Part shown: one piece after another, positions 1-7,902 of the stretch
Position numbering within the stretch: position 1 is the stretch's first letter
How the letters are laid out: every line of letters begins with the position of its first letter
Assembly (NCBI GenBank): GCA_048636595.1
Contig: JAIVWI010000016.1
Coordinates: forward strand, 1 to 27,066
Direction of reading: 5' to 3'
DNA: 27,066 nucleotides
Source: JAJRRA01 sp048636595
GTDB taxonomy: Bacteria > Pseudomonadota > Gammaproteobacteria > Xanthomonadales > SZUA-36
The notes under the pieces: model-generated
What the model was told of the DNA's origin: nothing
Databases searched by the model: none
What the model saw: only the letters and a program-made list of their open reading frames with translations
Translations under genes and position numbers: made by a program

Positions 1-995
1 GTAGGCGCTGTAGCGCAGCCGTTGCATATCTGCGACCGGCCTTGAGCAGATCCAACCTTGAAACCAGCACCCATTCTCTAGCCGAAAAGGTGCTCATGGA
101 AGGTGGCCGGGCCATCGGAGTAACGTACCAGCGGAAAGGTAAGCGCCAGACCGTGCGGTGCGGCCATGTCATTCTGGCCGGTGGCGCCATCAATTCACCC
201 CAACTCCTGATGTTGTCCGGAATCGGGCCGGCTGACCATCTGCGGGATCTTGCCATCAACGTGCATCATGACCTGCCCGGTGTCGGCAGCAATTTGCAGG
301 ATCATCTGGATATCTGCACGCTCAGAACCAGCAGGGAACCGATTACCTATGACCGGCTGAACGAAGTCGCCGTGGGCCTGCGCTACCTGTTTGATCGCAA
401 AGGACCCGCCAGCTCGAATGTCGCCGAGGCCGGAGGCTTCATTGTCAGCCGGTATGCGACAGATGACCGGCCGGACATCCAGATGCACTTCGTCCCAGCC
501 CTGCTGGACGACCACGGCAGAAATATTCTGCCCGGCCACGGCATGACCATCCACGCTTGTCCGCTGCGCCCGGAAAGCCGTGGGGATCTGACCTTGAAAT
601 CAGCCGATCCAACCGAAGCGCCGGCCATGCAGCCCAACTACATGAGCGAAGAATATGACCGCAAGATGATGCTGGAATGCGTGGCTCAGGCGCGGAAAAT
701 CTTTTCCCAGGCAGCCTTTGAGCCCTACCGTGGCGACGAAGTGTTCCCCGGCGCTAACGTTCAGTCCGAAGAAGCGATAATGGCATTTATCCGTAAGAGA
801 GCAGAAACCATCTATCACCCCATCGGCACCTGCAAAATGGGCACGGACGATATGGCCGTCGTTGACCCGCAACTCAATGTCCACGGCCTGCAGTCCTTGT
901 CAGTGGTGGACGCCTCCATCATGCCCACCCTGGTGTCCGGCAACACCAACGCCCCGACCATGATGATCGCCGAGAAATTCGCCGCCGGGGTCTAG
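1..995 (+). CDS. GMC-family oxidoreductase (choline dehydrogenase-like), 5'-truncated by window edge
   Basis: This is the C-terminal ~330 residues of an FAD-dependent glucose-methanol-choline oxidoreductase; the frame is open from base 3, so the gene begins outside the window. The first visible residues (RRCSAAVAYLRPAL) match the family segment just before the FAD-binding strand, and GGAINSPQLLMLSGIGP is the second GMC signature. Near the end, YHPIGTCKMG carries the expected catalytic His and GNTNAPT the second active-site His/Asn position. Members oxidise alcohols such as choline or aliphatic alcohols; the substrate cannot be read here. The TAG stop (993-995) lies inside the CTAG end of a MITE-like element, so the last residues (AAGV) may be shorter than the ancestral tail, which usually runs a few residues further. 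The gene converges on pckG. Confidence 0.9.
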   Translation, partial: RRCSAAVAYLRPALSRSNLETSTHSLAEKVLMEGGRAIGVTYQRKGKRQTVRCGHVILAGGAINSPQLLMLSGIGPADHLRDLAINVHHDLPGVGSNLQDHLDICTLRTSREPITYDRLNEVAVGLRYLFDRKGPASSNVAEAGGFIVSRYATDDRPDIQMHFVPALLDDHGRNILPGHGMTIHACPLRPESRGDLTLKSADPTEAPAMQPNYMSEEYDRKMMLECVAQARKIFSQAAFEPYRGDEVFPGANVQSEEAIMAFIRKRAETIYHPIGTCKMGTDDMAVVDPQLNVHGLQSLSVVDASIMPTLVSGNTNAPTMMIAEKFAAGV

Positions 996-1260
996 TGTAG
1001 TGTCAAGCCTGAATTGATGGGTTCAGAGCGACCCAGATGTTCCAAGACAAGACGCAGTCCGAAGGAAATGGCATGTCCTTTTCAAGGGCTGCAACGCCGT
1101 ATTGGAGCATCTGGGTCGCTCCCTTCGGGCGAGCCGTGAAGCGGTCGTTCGCGGTGTTACGCCTCTGGTCAAGGACTAGCCATTGCCGGCGAGACGTGCC
1201 TTGCGCCCAACCACTTCACGACTCGCTGAACCCAACAATTCAGGCTTGACACTACACTAG
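992..1260. mobile_element. MITE-like element with 35-bp terminal inverted repeats
   Basis: Bases 992-1026 and 1226-1260 are inverted repeats matching at 34 of 35 positions, and both ends terminate in the palindrome CTAG. The 269-bp element has no credible coding region; a 70-codon frame at 1037 is only a read-through of the repeat. Inside are two further inverted repeats: 1026-1039 with 1108-1121 (14/14) and 1129-1145 with 1210-1226 (15/17), so the element can fold into two adjacent hairpins. CTAG/TA ends suggest mobilisation by an IS630/Tc1-mariner type transposase, but no transposase is present. It fills the space between two convergent genes and could also act as a bidirectional terminator. 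Confidence 0.8.
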
Positions 1261-1270
1261 TGCTCTGTTG

Positions 1271-3118
1271 TCAGCTCGGATCCGGTGGCAATTCCCAACG
1301 GTGCGTGCGCCACATCGCCGAGAGGGTCAGGTCTTTAATGGCCAGCATTTCCTTGGGAATGCGGTCATAGAGACGGATGAACAGCTCTTCGTGATGGAGT
1401 AACTCCCTTTCCCAATCATCGCGATCGATGGACATGGCGTTACGGAAGTCAGCCTCCGAGAAGTCATCGAGCCCCTCCCAGTTGAGGTCCTCGTAGCGGG
1501 GTGTCCAGCCGATCGGGCTCTCGAATCCCCTTGCTACCCGCGCGTGCGACCGGTTGACGATCCACTCGAGAATACGCATGTTTTCACCAAAGCCCGGCCA
1601 CAGGAACTTGCCGTTTTCGTCGCGCCGGAACCAGTTGACGCCGAAGATGCGCGGCGGGTCCTGGATGTTGCGGCCGAAATTCAGCCAGTGATTGAAGTAG
1701 TCAGCCATGTGGTAGCCGGCAAATGGCAGCATGGCAAATGGATCCCGCCGCACAACGCCCTGTTGACCAAATGCCGCTGCCGTGGTCTCCGATCCCATTG
1801 TTGCCGCGAGATAAACTCCGAAAGCCCAGTTGAAAGACTGGTAGACGAGTGGAATGGTATTCGAACGGCGCCCGCCAAAGACGAAAGCCTTGATGGGTAC
1901 ACCGGCTGGATCATCCCAGGCATCATCGATGACCGGGTTCTGCCCCGCGGGCGCGGTAAATCGTGCGTTGGGATGCGCGGCCGGGGTTTCACTATCCGGT
2001 GTCCAGTCATTCCCCCGCCAGTCAATGGCGTGATCGGGCGGATCACCATCCATGCCTTCCCACCAGATGTCGCCGTCATCTTTTAAGGCAACGTTTGTGA
2101 AGATGCAGTTTTCCTTGATGGATTCCATCGCGCTCGGATTGGTCTCGTAAGACGTACCGGGCGCAACGCCGAAGTAACCGGCTTCGGGATTGATGGCATA
2201 CAGCCTGCCGTCGTCACCCGGCTTGATCCACGCGATGTCATCTCCAACCGTCGTGACCTTCCAACCCTGATCCTGGTAATGTTTGGGCGGAACGATCATC
2301 GCGAAATTGGTCTTGCCGCATGCGCTGGGGAAAGCGGCGGCGATGTAAGTCTTTTCACCGCTTGGTTCCTCAACACCCATGATGAGCATGTGTTCGGCCA
2401 GCCATCCCTCGTCGCGGGCCATGGTGGAAGCGATGCGCAGCGCCAGACACTTCTTGCCAAGCAAGGCGTTGCCGCCGTAACCACTGCCGTATGACCAGAT
2501 AGACCGCTCCTCGGGGAAATGAACGATGTACTTCTCGTGCGGGTTACACGGCCAGGGAACGTCTTCCTCACCCGGCTCGAGCGGTGCACCCACGGTGTGC
2601 ATACAGGGAACGAATTCACCGTCCGTTCCCAGAACGTCGTAAACGGCATTGCCCATCCGGGTCATGATTTTCATGTTGACGACGACGTAGGGCGAGTCCG
2701 TAATTTCGACCCCGATTTGAGCGATGGGGGAGCCAAGCGGACCCATACTGAAAGGTATGACATACATGGTCCGGCCACGCATCGCACCATCGAACAACCC
2801 GTTGAGGATGCGCTTCATATCACGCCGGCGCATCCAGTTATTGGTGGGCCCGGCGTCCTTTTCGTTGATGCTGCAGATGAAAGTGCGGTCCTCGACCCTC
2901 GCGACATCGCTGGGATCCGAACATGCCAGGAAGCTGTTGGGGCGCAACTCGGGATTGAGGCGGGTGAAAGTGCCCGCACTCACAAGCTCCTCACAAAGTT
3001 GATCGTACTCTGCTTGAGAACCATCACACCAGACAACCTGATCGGGTTTGACAAGATCTGCCATCTCGGAAACCCATTTCTTGAGGGGCTCGTGGCGAAC
3101 AACTTCTGGAATCATCAT
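1271..3118 (-). CDS. pckG: Phosphoenolpyruvate carboxykinase (GTP)
   Basis: The 615-residue product is the GTP-dependent PEP carboxykinase, which converts oxaloacetate and GTP to PEP, CO2 and GDP in the cytoplasm for gluconeogenesis. Visible family features are the N-terminal WCDGSQAEYDQL segment, GRTMYVIPFSMGPLGSPIAQ (residues ~115-134), the nucleotide-binding loop FPSACGKTN with the hallmark reactive Cys (263-271), the metal/phosphate site GDDIAW (292-297) and the guanine-site region FVFGGRRSNTIPLVYQSFNW. Length is normal for the family (about 600-620). The start ATG at 3118 is followed by a second ATG; upstream there is only a weak AAGAGA ribosome site. It stands alone, converging on the GMC gene, with the MITE 10 bp past its stop. 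Confidence 0.97.
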   Translation of the reverse strand: MMIPEVVRHEPLKKWVSEMADLVKPDQVVWCDGSQAEYDQLCEELVSAGTFTRLNPELRPNSFLACSDPSDVARVEDRTFICSINEKDAGPTNNWMRRRDMKRILNGLFDGAMRGRTMYVIPFSMGPLGSPIAQIGVEITDSPYVVVNMKIMTRMGNAVYDVLGTDGEFVPCMHTVGAPLEPGEEDVPWPCNPHEKYIVHFPEERSIWSYGSGYGGNALLGKKCLALRIASTMARDEGWLAEHMLIMGVEEPSGEKTYIAAAFPSACGKTNFAMIVPPKHYQDQGWKVTTVGDDIAWIKPGDDGRLYAINPEAGYFGVAPGTSYETNPSAMESIKENCIFTNVALKDDGDIWWEGMDGDPPDHAIDWRGNDWTPDSETPAAHPNARFTAPAGQNPVIDDAWDDPAGVPIKAFVFGGRRSNTIPLVYQSFNWAFGVYLAATMGSETTAAAFGQQGVVRRDPFAMLPFAGYHMADYFNHWLNFGRNIQDPPRIFGVNWFRRDENGKFLWPGFGENMRILEWIVNRSHARVARGFESPIGWTPRYEDLNWEGLDDFSEADFRNAMSIDRDDWERELLHHEELFIRLYDRIPKEMLAIKDLTLSAMWRTHRWELPPDPS

Positions 3119-3244
3119 GTTTTAGTCTCTTTTAACAGCGGGTAGTAATCAAGGATAGACAATCGAGACTACAGGATGATTGATTGAAGTCAAATCCGAC
3201 CACAATGGATAGCAGTGGCGACAGGCAGAGGTAAGGAGCCACCA

Positions 3245-3271
3245 TACTTCGCGTATTTAGCGTCTTTAGCG
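3245..3271. repeat. Degenerate 9-nt tandem repeat, three units
   Basis: Three adjacent nonamers (TACTTCGCG, TATTTAGCG, TCTTTAGCG) lie just past the M48 peptidase stop codon, in the gap before pckG. The pattern is seen directly. Its function is unknown, and the frame reading across it on the minus strand does not look like a gene. The rest of the 3119-3280 gap holds only the pckG upstream region; I see no convincing terminator. Confidence 0.5.
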
Positions 3272-3280
3272 GATAATTTT

Positions 3281-5200
3281 TCAGCCTGCAGTGGAAAGCA
3301 TGGGCAGGGGGACGTGGATGAGGTCGCAGGTGACGCGGAGGAGTTCCAGTTCGGCAGGCGCCAGAAGACCATCATGAAGCACCACTGTGATCAGCGCGCG
3401 GACCAGTTTTTCTTTTTCGGTCGATTTCAGCCGGTCCAGTTTCGGCAGGGCCCGGTCAAGTATTTCTGTCCAGTTTTCCATGCGGGGCATGGTCGTGATG
3501 GGGTCTGCTTCCAGGATCTCCAGCCCCGCCATGAATGCTGACTGTGCAGCATCCCCGCCTGCATGACCATGGCTGGCCAAAACCGCAACGACCTGCAGTG
3601 CTTCGCGGTGGCAGGAGCGGAGCGACTTACTCCCGGATACCCTTACCGTATGAGGGTTATAAGTCTCCCCCAGGTGCTGTTCAATAATCCTGGCCAGCAA
3701 GTACTCGAATACATCGATCCGTCCATCAACATGACTCAGCGCCTCGACGGTTTCGAGGACCCTTTTCACCCGGTCCGGCGGATGGCGTTTAAGGGCCGGA
3801 AATGCTACTTCGAGTAAAGGAAGGCGCTGTTCCGGTCCCGGCATACCGCCCGCTTCGAGCAGGGAACGGGCCCGGAATTCGCTGTCTGACCCCATTAGCC
3901 GGGCAATGATCAGCAATTGTTGATCCCTGATTTGTGCATTGCTGTCCAATAGCGTGTAGAAAAGTACTTCGGGAGCCCACTCAGGCGAATGTGCGGCGCG
4001 ACTGATGTCGTCAGGGATTGAGGCGGCGATGGCAGCCGCCATCAACAAGCGGTCCCAGTCGGGATTGCCAATCTGGTTGATGATGTTATCTACGTCGAAC
4101 ATGCCACGTTGGGATTTTTCCTCTTGCCCCGCTTGGCGGTCCCTGGCTTTCTCTGCAGCGATCTCGTCACGGGTGATCTCCGCTGCAAGCCGATCCAGTT
4201 CTTCGCGCTGAAAACCGGGATCAATCCTTTTGATGCGGTCTTCCAGGGGTGGATGGGTGGAGAAAAAAGACATTTTCCGTCCATCACCAAACAGCATGTG
4301 GCTGATTTCCTCGGTGTCCACGTTAAGGTAACTGGCGTCGCTGTAAACGGCTATTTTTTTCAATGCGCCGCCGATGCCGTTGGGGTCCCGGGTGAATTGC
4401 ACCGCGGAAGCATCAGCGAGGTATTCCCGTTGACGGGATACTGCAGCCTTGATCCAACGGCCGAAAAACAGGCCGATATACCCCACCGCCATCAGGCCAA
4501 TGGCAATGGCCAGCACCACTGCGCCATTTTTATCACGCGACGACCGTCCTGCAAAATGTGAATAAAGCAGGACTCGCCGGCCAATCAGCGCCAGCACCAG
4601 GATACCGAACAAGGCCCCCATCAAGCGGATGTTGATGCGCATATCACCGTTGAGGATGTGGCTGAACTCGTGCGCAATTACGCCCTGGAGCTCGTCACGG
4701 CTGAGTTTTTCCAGCGCCCCCCGGGAGACTGCCACTGCCGCATCGGCAGGTGTGTAACCCGCGGCAAATGCATTGATACCGGATTCCTGTTCCAGCACGT
4801 AGATTTCAGGCACCGCTACACCGGATGCAAGCGCAATTTCTTCAACTATATTGCGCAGACGGCGAAGCCTGGCATCCCGCGGCTCGGATTCCACCAGGTT
4901 ACCACCAAGCTCACGAGCGATTTTTCCACCACCGGCTCTCAGGCCCATGGTCTTGAACAGGCTGGCCAGACCGATGACCAGCAGGGTTGCGATGGCCCCG
5001 CCGGTGAGCAAGGACAGGTTGTCTTTGAACATTTGCGGGCTGAGCCGGGGAACTCCCTCAGTTTCGATCGAGGACACACCCGCAGCCAATAAAATCAGCA
5101 GGTCAATCGCAACCACGATGGCCAGCACGGCCAAAATGAACACGATTATCAGCCAGCGAGACTGCTTGCGTGCCCGGTCCTGCTGCTCAAAGAAATTCAT
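3281..5200 (-). CDS. M48-family integral-membrane metallopeptidase with long C-terminal extension
   Basis: The product has 639 residues, more than twice the length of HtpX. Two N-terminal membrane segments (about 16-41 and 66-84) precede an M48 zinc-peptidase domain with HEFSH at 177-181 and the third zinc ligand E259 in SRQREYLADASAV; two more hydrophobic stretches (about 191-212 and 227-248) lie inside the domain. Residues ~380-639 form an added, mostly helical region whose end (HVDGRIDVFEYLLARI, then HDGLLAPAELELLRV) resembles a TerB-like acidic metal-binding repeat. The family degrades or cleaves membrane proteins. It starts 17 bp after lemA, the usual partner, so the pair is almost certainly one transcript. 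It is not an htpX orthologue by length, so no symbol is given. Confidence 0.9.
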   Translation of the reverse strand: MNFFEQQDRARKQSRWLIIVFILAVLAIVVAIDLLILLAAGVSSIETEGVPRLSPQMFKDNLSLLTGGAIATLLVIGLASLFKTMGLRAGGGKIARELGGNLVESEPRDARLRRLRNIVEEIALASGVAVPEIYVLEQESGINAFAAGYTPADAAVAVSRGALEKLSRDELQGVIAHEFSHILNGDMRINIRLMGALFGILVLALIGRRVLLYSHFAGRSSRDKNGAVVLAIAIGLMAVGYIGLFFGRWIKAAVSRQREYLADASAVQFTRDPNGIGGALKKIAVYSDASYLNVDTEEISHMLFGDGRKMSFFSTHPPLEDRIKRIDPGFQREELDRLAAEITRDEIAAEKARDRQAGQEEKSQRGMFDVDNIINQIGNPDWDRLLMAAAIAASIPDDISRAAHSPEWAPEVLFYTLLDSNAQIRDQQLLIIARLMGSDSEFRARSLLEAGGMPGPEQRLPLLEVAFPALKRHPPDRVKRVLETVEALSHVDGRIDVFEYLLARIIEQHLGETYNPHTVRVSGSKSLRSCHREALQVVAVLASHGHAGGDAAQSAFMAGLEILEADPITTMPRMENWTEILDRALPKLDRLKSTEKEKLVRALITVVLHDGLLAPAELELLRVTCDLIHVPLPMLSTAG

Positions 5201-5217
5201 TCAGGGAACTTCTGAGT

Positions 5218-5802
5218 TCAGAAACTGACCTTCGGCGCTTCGCGTTTTGACTCGTCTTCAATTTCAAGCAACTCAGCCGCCCTGAAACTGAACCACTCGG
5301 CAAAAAAGTTGTTCGGAAAAGATTCACGCAAGGTGTTGTAGTTCATCACCGAATCGTTATAAGCCTGACGGGAGAAAGCGACCTTGTTTTCGGTGGTGGT
5401 GAGCTCTTCGGAAAGCTGCATCATATTCTCATTGGCCTTCAGGTCCGGGTAGGCTTCAGACAGGGCGAACAGTCGCCCCAGTGCACCGGACAGGCCCTGT
5501 TCCGCACTGGCCAGTTGTTTCATGGCTTCGGGGTCAGAGGGGTCCTTGGCTGCGGCTTTCAGGCCGGCGACCGCCAGGTTGCGCGCATTGACCACTGCTT
5601 CCAGCGTATCTTTCTCGTGTGACATGTACCTCTTGGCGGTCTCGACCAGGTTGGGAATCAGGTCATGCCGCCGGGTCAGTTGCACATCGATTTGTGCAAA
5701 AGCGTTCTTGAAGCGATTACGCCCGGAAACCAGGCGATTGTAAATCGTGACGGCGAATAAAATAGCGCCAGCGATAATTGCAAGAATAATCCAACCACCC
5801 AT
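5218..5802 (-). CDS. lemA: LemA family protein
   Basis: The 194-residue protein has one N-terminal membrane helix (residues ~4-22) followed by the conserved LemA core, including YNRLVSGRNRFKNAFAQIDV, LTRRHDLIPNLVETAKRYM, and an EKDTLEAVVNAR segment that continues as a helical bundle. LemA proteins have an outward-facing N-terminus and long helices; their exact function is not settled, but they are regularly paired with M48 peptidases as here. The ATG at 5802 is chosen because AAGGAG lies 7 nt upstream. The gene heads a two-gene unit with the M48 peptidase. Its upstream region is partly made of the palindromic repeat that begins about 75 bp away. Confidence 0.92.
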   Translation of the reverse strand: MGGWIILAIIAGAILFAVTIYNRLVSGRNRFKNAFAQIDVQLTRRHDLIPNLVETAKRYMSHEKDTLEAVVNARNLAVAGLKAAAKDPSDPEAMKQLASAEQGLSGALGRLFALSEAYPDLKANENMMQLSEELTTTENKVAFSRQAYNDSVMNYNTLRESFPNNFFAEWFSFRAAELLEIEDESKREAPKVSF

Positions 5803-5873
5803 CTCATTTCTCCTTTTCTGCTCTCCTGTAGAAAGTGTAACAAATTAACGAGTACGGCAGATGTGCCGCTGGT

Positions 5874-6040
5874 CACTACGTGTGAATTCCAGCAAAGCTG
5901 TTCATTTGATACAGGGGCGCCGGTCCGAAGCAAGGGGTCTGTTTCCAGGACACGGCATAAACCCTTCCCTGGGGCCTTCTCTTGAAACATCGTGTTTCAA
6001 AGAGTCCTGGAAACAGACCCCTTACTCCGAACCGGCTCGT
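5874..6040. repeat. Palindromic repeat family, copy 1 (one terminal repeat missing)
   Basis: Arms 5920-5951 and 6004-6035 are complementary at 29 of 32 positions and enclose 52 nt that contain a perfect 8-bp hairpin (5982-6000, TCG loop). The left end (about 5876-5900, core GAATTCCAGCAA) matches the terminal repeat of copy 2 at 12517-12540. The right terminal repeat is not recognisable: similarity ends about 6040, shortly before the glnS stop codon. The copy lies between glnS and lemA and would be transcribed by read-through from glnS. It is in the opposite orientation to copy 2. Confidence 0.85.
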
Positions 6041-6058
6041 GCCATGCTGCAATGCAGC

Positions 6059-7753
6059 CTATTTCCCGGCCGCCATTTCTTTTTCAATTCGGGCCCAGGA
6101 ATCCCTCAGGGTCACAATCCGGTTCAGCACCGGATTGCCCGGCCTCGAATCAACGCTATCGTGAACAAAATAACCCGTGCGCTCAAACTGATATATATCA
6201 CCCGGTGAACCCTCAGCCACAGGCGCCTCCACCACTGCGCCGTCAATAACATCCAGGGAATGAGGATTCAGAAACTCGAGAAAGTCCCGGGACTTGTCCG
6301 CCAGCGGATTGGGAACCGTGAACAGGCGGTCACATAACCTGACTTCAGCAGGCACGCCATGGACCGCGGACACCCAGTGAATGGTGCCCTTCACTTTACG
6401 GCTCGCGCCCGGCAATCCACTGCGGGATTCGGGGTCAAACTCACAATGAAGCTCCACCACTTCGCCGCTGTCGTTCTTGACGATCTCATTGCATTTCACG
6501 ATGAAAGCATTGCGCAGGCGGACTTCACCACCGGGCTTCAGACGAAAGAACTTACGCGGTGGATCTTCCATGAAGTCGCCCCGCTCCACCCAGATTTCCC
6601 GTGTAATGGGCACTTTGCGTATTCCCATTGCTTCATTTTGCGGGTGGACCGCCGCGTCCAGCCACAGCGTTTCGCCTTCCGGGAAATTTGTCAGCACCAC
6701 CTTAAGTGGATCGAGTACGGCCATCGTTCGCGGCGCCCTGACATTCAAGTCATCGCGCACCACGTTTTCCAGCACCCCCATGGAAATAATACTTTCCGAC
6801 TTGGAGATGCCCATTGTGTCCCAGAAGGCACGGATCGATTCGGGTGGATAACCCCGCCGGCGAATTCCCGCCAGCGTGGGCATCCGCGGATCATCCCAAC
6901 CCGAAACATGACCCTCCTCAACCAGCTGGCGCAGCTTGCGCTTACTCATGACCGTGTAGTCCAGGTTGCCGCGGGCAAACTCAATTTGCTGCGGGTGGCA
7001 AGGCGCCGGAATGTTATCCAGCAACCAGTCATAAAGGGGCCTGTGATCCTCAAATTCCAGTGTGCACAGGGAATGCGTAATGCCTTCGATGGCGTCTGAA
7101 ATGCCGTGCGCCCAGTCATACATCGGGTAGATGTGCCAGGTATCACCTGTTCTGTGGTGGGTCGCATTGCGTATCCGGTAGATGACCGGGTCGCGCATGT
7201 TGATGTTGGCGGCAGACATATCGATTTTTGCCCGCAACACGTATTTGCCATCCTCGAATTCCCCGGCCTTCATGCGCTCGAACCGGTCCAGGTTTTCTTC
7301 AACGGGGCGATCCCGGTAAGGGCTTTCCCGCCCGGCCTCGGTCAAAGTTCCGCGATACTCACGAATTTCTTCCGAGTTCAATTCCTCCACGTATGCCTTG
7401 CCGGCCTTGATCAGGTAAATGGCATACTCATACAATTGCGGAAAATAGTCGGAGGCATGGCAAAGCTCATCCCACTCGAACCCAAGCCAGCGCACATCCT
7501 CCAGGATTGCGTTCATGAAGTCCTCGTTTTCCTTCAGAGGATTGGTATCGTCGAAACGCAGGTGGGTTTTGCCGCCGAATTCATCGGCGATCCCGAAATT
7601 CAGGCAAATCGACTTTGCGTGGCCGATATGCAGGTGGCCGTTAGGCTCTGGGGGGAACCGGGTAACGATGCTTGTGTGTTTTCCCGATTCGAGATCCTTG
7701 ATAACGATATTTCGTATGAAATTCGTCGAAGTGGTCTGATTGTCGATGCTCAT
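6059..7753 (-). CDS. glnS: Glutaminyl-tRNA synthetase
   Basis: The 564-residue class I aminoacyl-tRNA synthetase charges tRNA-Gln with glutamine in the cytoplasm. PPEPNGHLHIGH (residues 34-45) contains the HIGH motif in its GlnRS form, and VMSKRK (268-273) is the KMSKS-type loop. RFDDTNPLKE and DWAHGISDAIEGITHSLCTLEFEDHRPLYDW, split here as DWAHGISDAIEG and CTLEFEDHRPLYDW, are GlnRS-specific catalytic-core segments; the C-terminal half is the beta-barrel anticodon-binding region. Length is close to the E. coli enzyme. The ATG at 7753 opens a normal N-terminus; its ribosome site is weak. It is divergent from the symporter gene. Confidence 0.97.
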   Translation of the reverse strand: MSIDNQTTSTNFIRNIVIKDLESGKHTSIVTRFPPEPNGHLHIGHAKSICLNFGIADEFGGKTHLRFDDTNPLKENEDFMNAILEDVRWLGFEWDELCHASDYFPQLYEYAIYLIKAGKAYVEELNSEEIREYRGTLTEAGRESPYRDRPVEENLDRFERMKAGEFEDGKYVLRAKIDMSAANINMRDPVIYRIRNATHHRTGDTWHIYPMYDWAHGISDAIEGITHSLCTLEFEDHRPLYDWLLDNIPAPCHPQQIEFARGNLDYTVMSKRKLRQLVEEGHVSGWDDPRMPTLAGIRRRGYPPESIRAFWDTMGISKSESIISMGVLENVVRDDLNVRAPRTMAVLDPLKVVLTNFPEGETLWLDAAVHPQNEAMGIRKVPITREIWVERGDFMEDPPRKFFRLKPGGEVRLRNAFIVKCNEIVKNDSGEVVELHCEFDPESRSGLPGASRKVKGTIHWVSAVHGVPAEVRLCDRLFTVPNPLADKSRDFLEFLNPHSLDVIDGAVVEAPVAEGSPGDIYQFERTGYFVHDSVDSRPGNPVLNRIVTLRDSWARIEKEMAAGK

Positions 7754-7797
7754 TGAATATCCCGGGGAATTTAATCTGTTTGAATGGGTGGTTCGTT

Positions 7798-7902
7798 ATG
7801 GATTTTTGGCAATTGGCCAGCGAAAGCGTTAAATTCTACCGCATTGACCCTGTCGGCCACTACGGCCTGCTCAAGAAAATAAGCAAGGAAACCCGATGTT
7901 GA
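7798..7902 (+). CDS. Possible 34-residue leader ORF overlapping the symporter start
   Basis: An ATG at 7798 opens a 34-codon frame whose product begins MDFWQLASESVKFYRID and ends GLLKKISKETRC. Its TGA (7900-7902) overlaps the first codons of the symporter gene (ATG 7896) by 7 nt. GGGTGG lies 6 nt upstream of the ATG, a good ribosome-binding site. This layout is that of a translationally coupled small upstream gene or leader peptide. There is no recognisable domain and no membrane segment. Expression is an inference; conservation in relatives would decide it. Confidence 0.4.
   Translation: MDFWQLASESVKFYRIDPVGHYGLLKKISKETRC

Noticed and set aside
1037..1249. 70-codon plus-strand frame
   Set aside because: It lies entirely inside the MITE-like element and reads across its hairpins; no ribosome site and no protein-like pattern.
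3188..3193. TTGACT on the minus strand as a -35 box for pckG
   Set aside because: At 16-18 bp spacing there is no acceptable -10 box (best is TAGTCT, three of six).
6982..7751. Long plus-strand frames opposite glnS, mnmG and the M48 gene
   Set aside because: They are antisense shadows of well-identified genes; none has a recognisable family or ribosome site.
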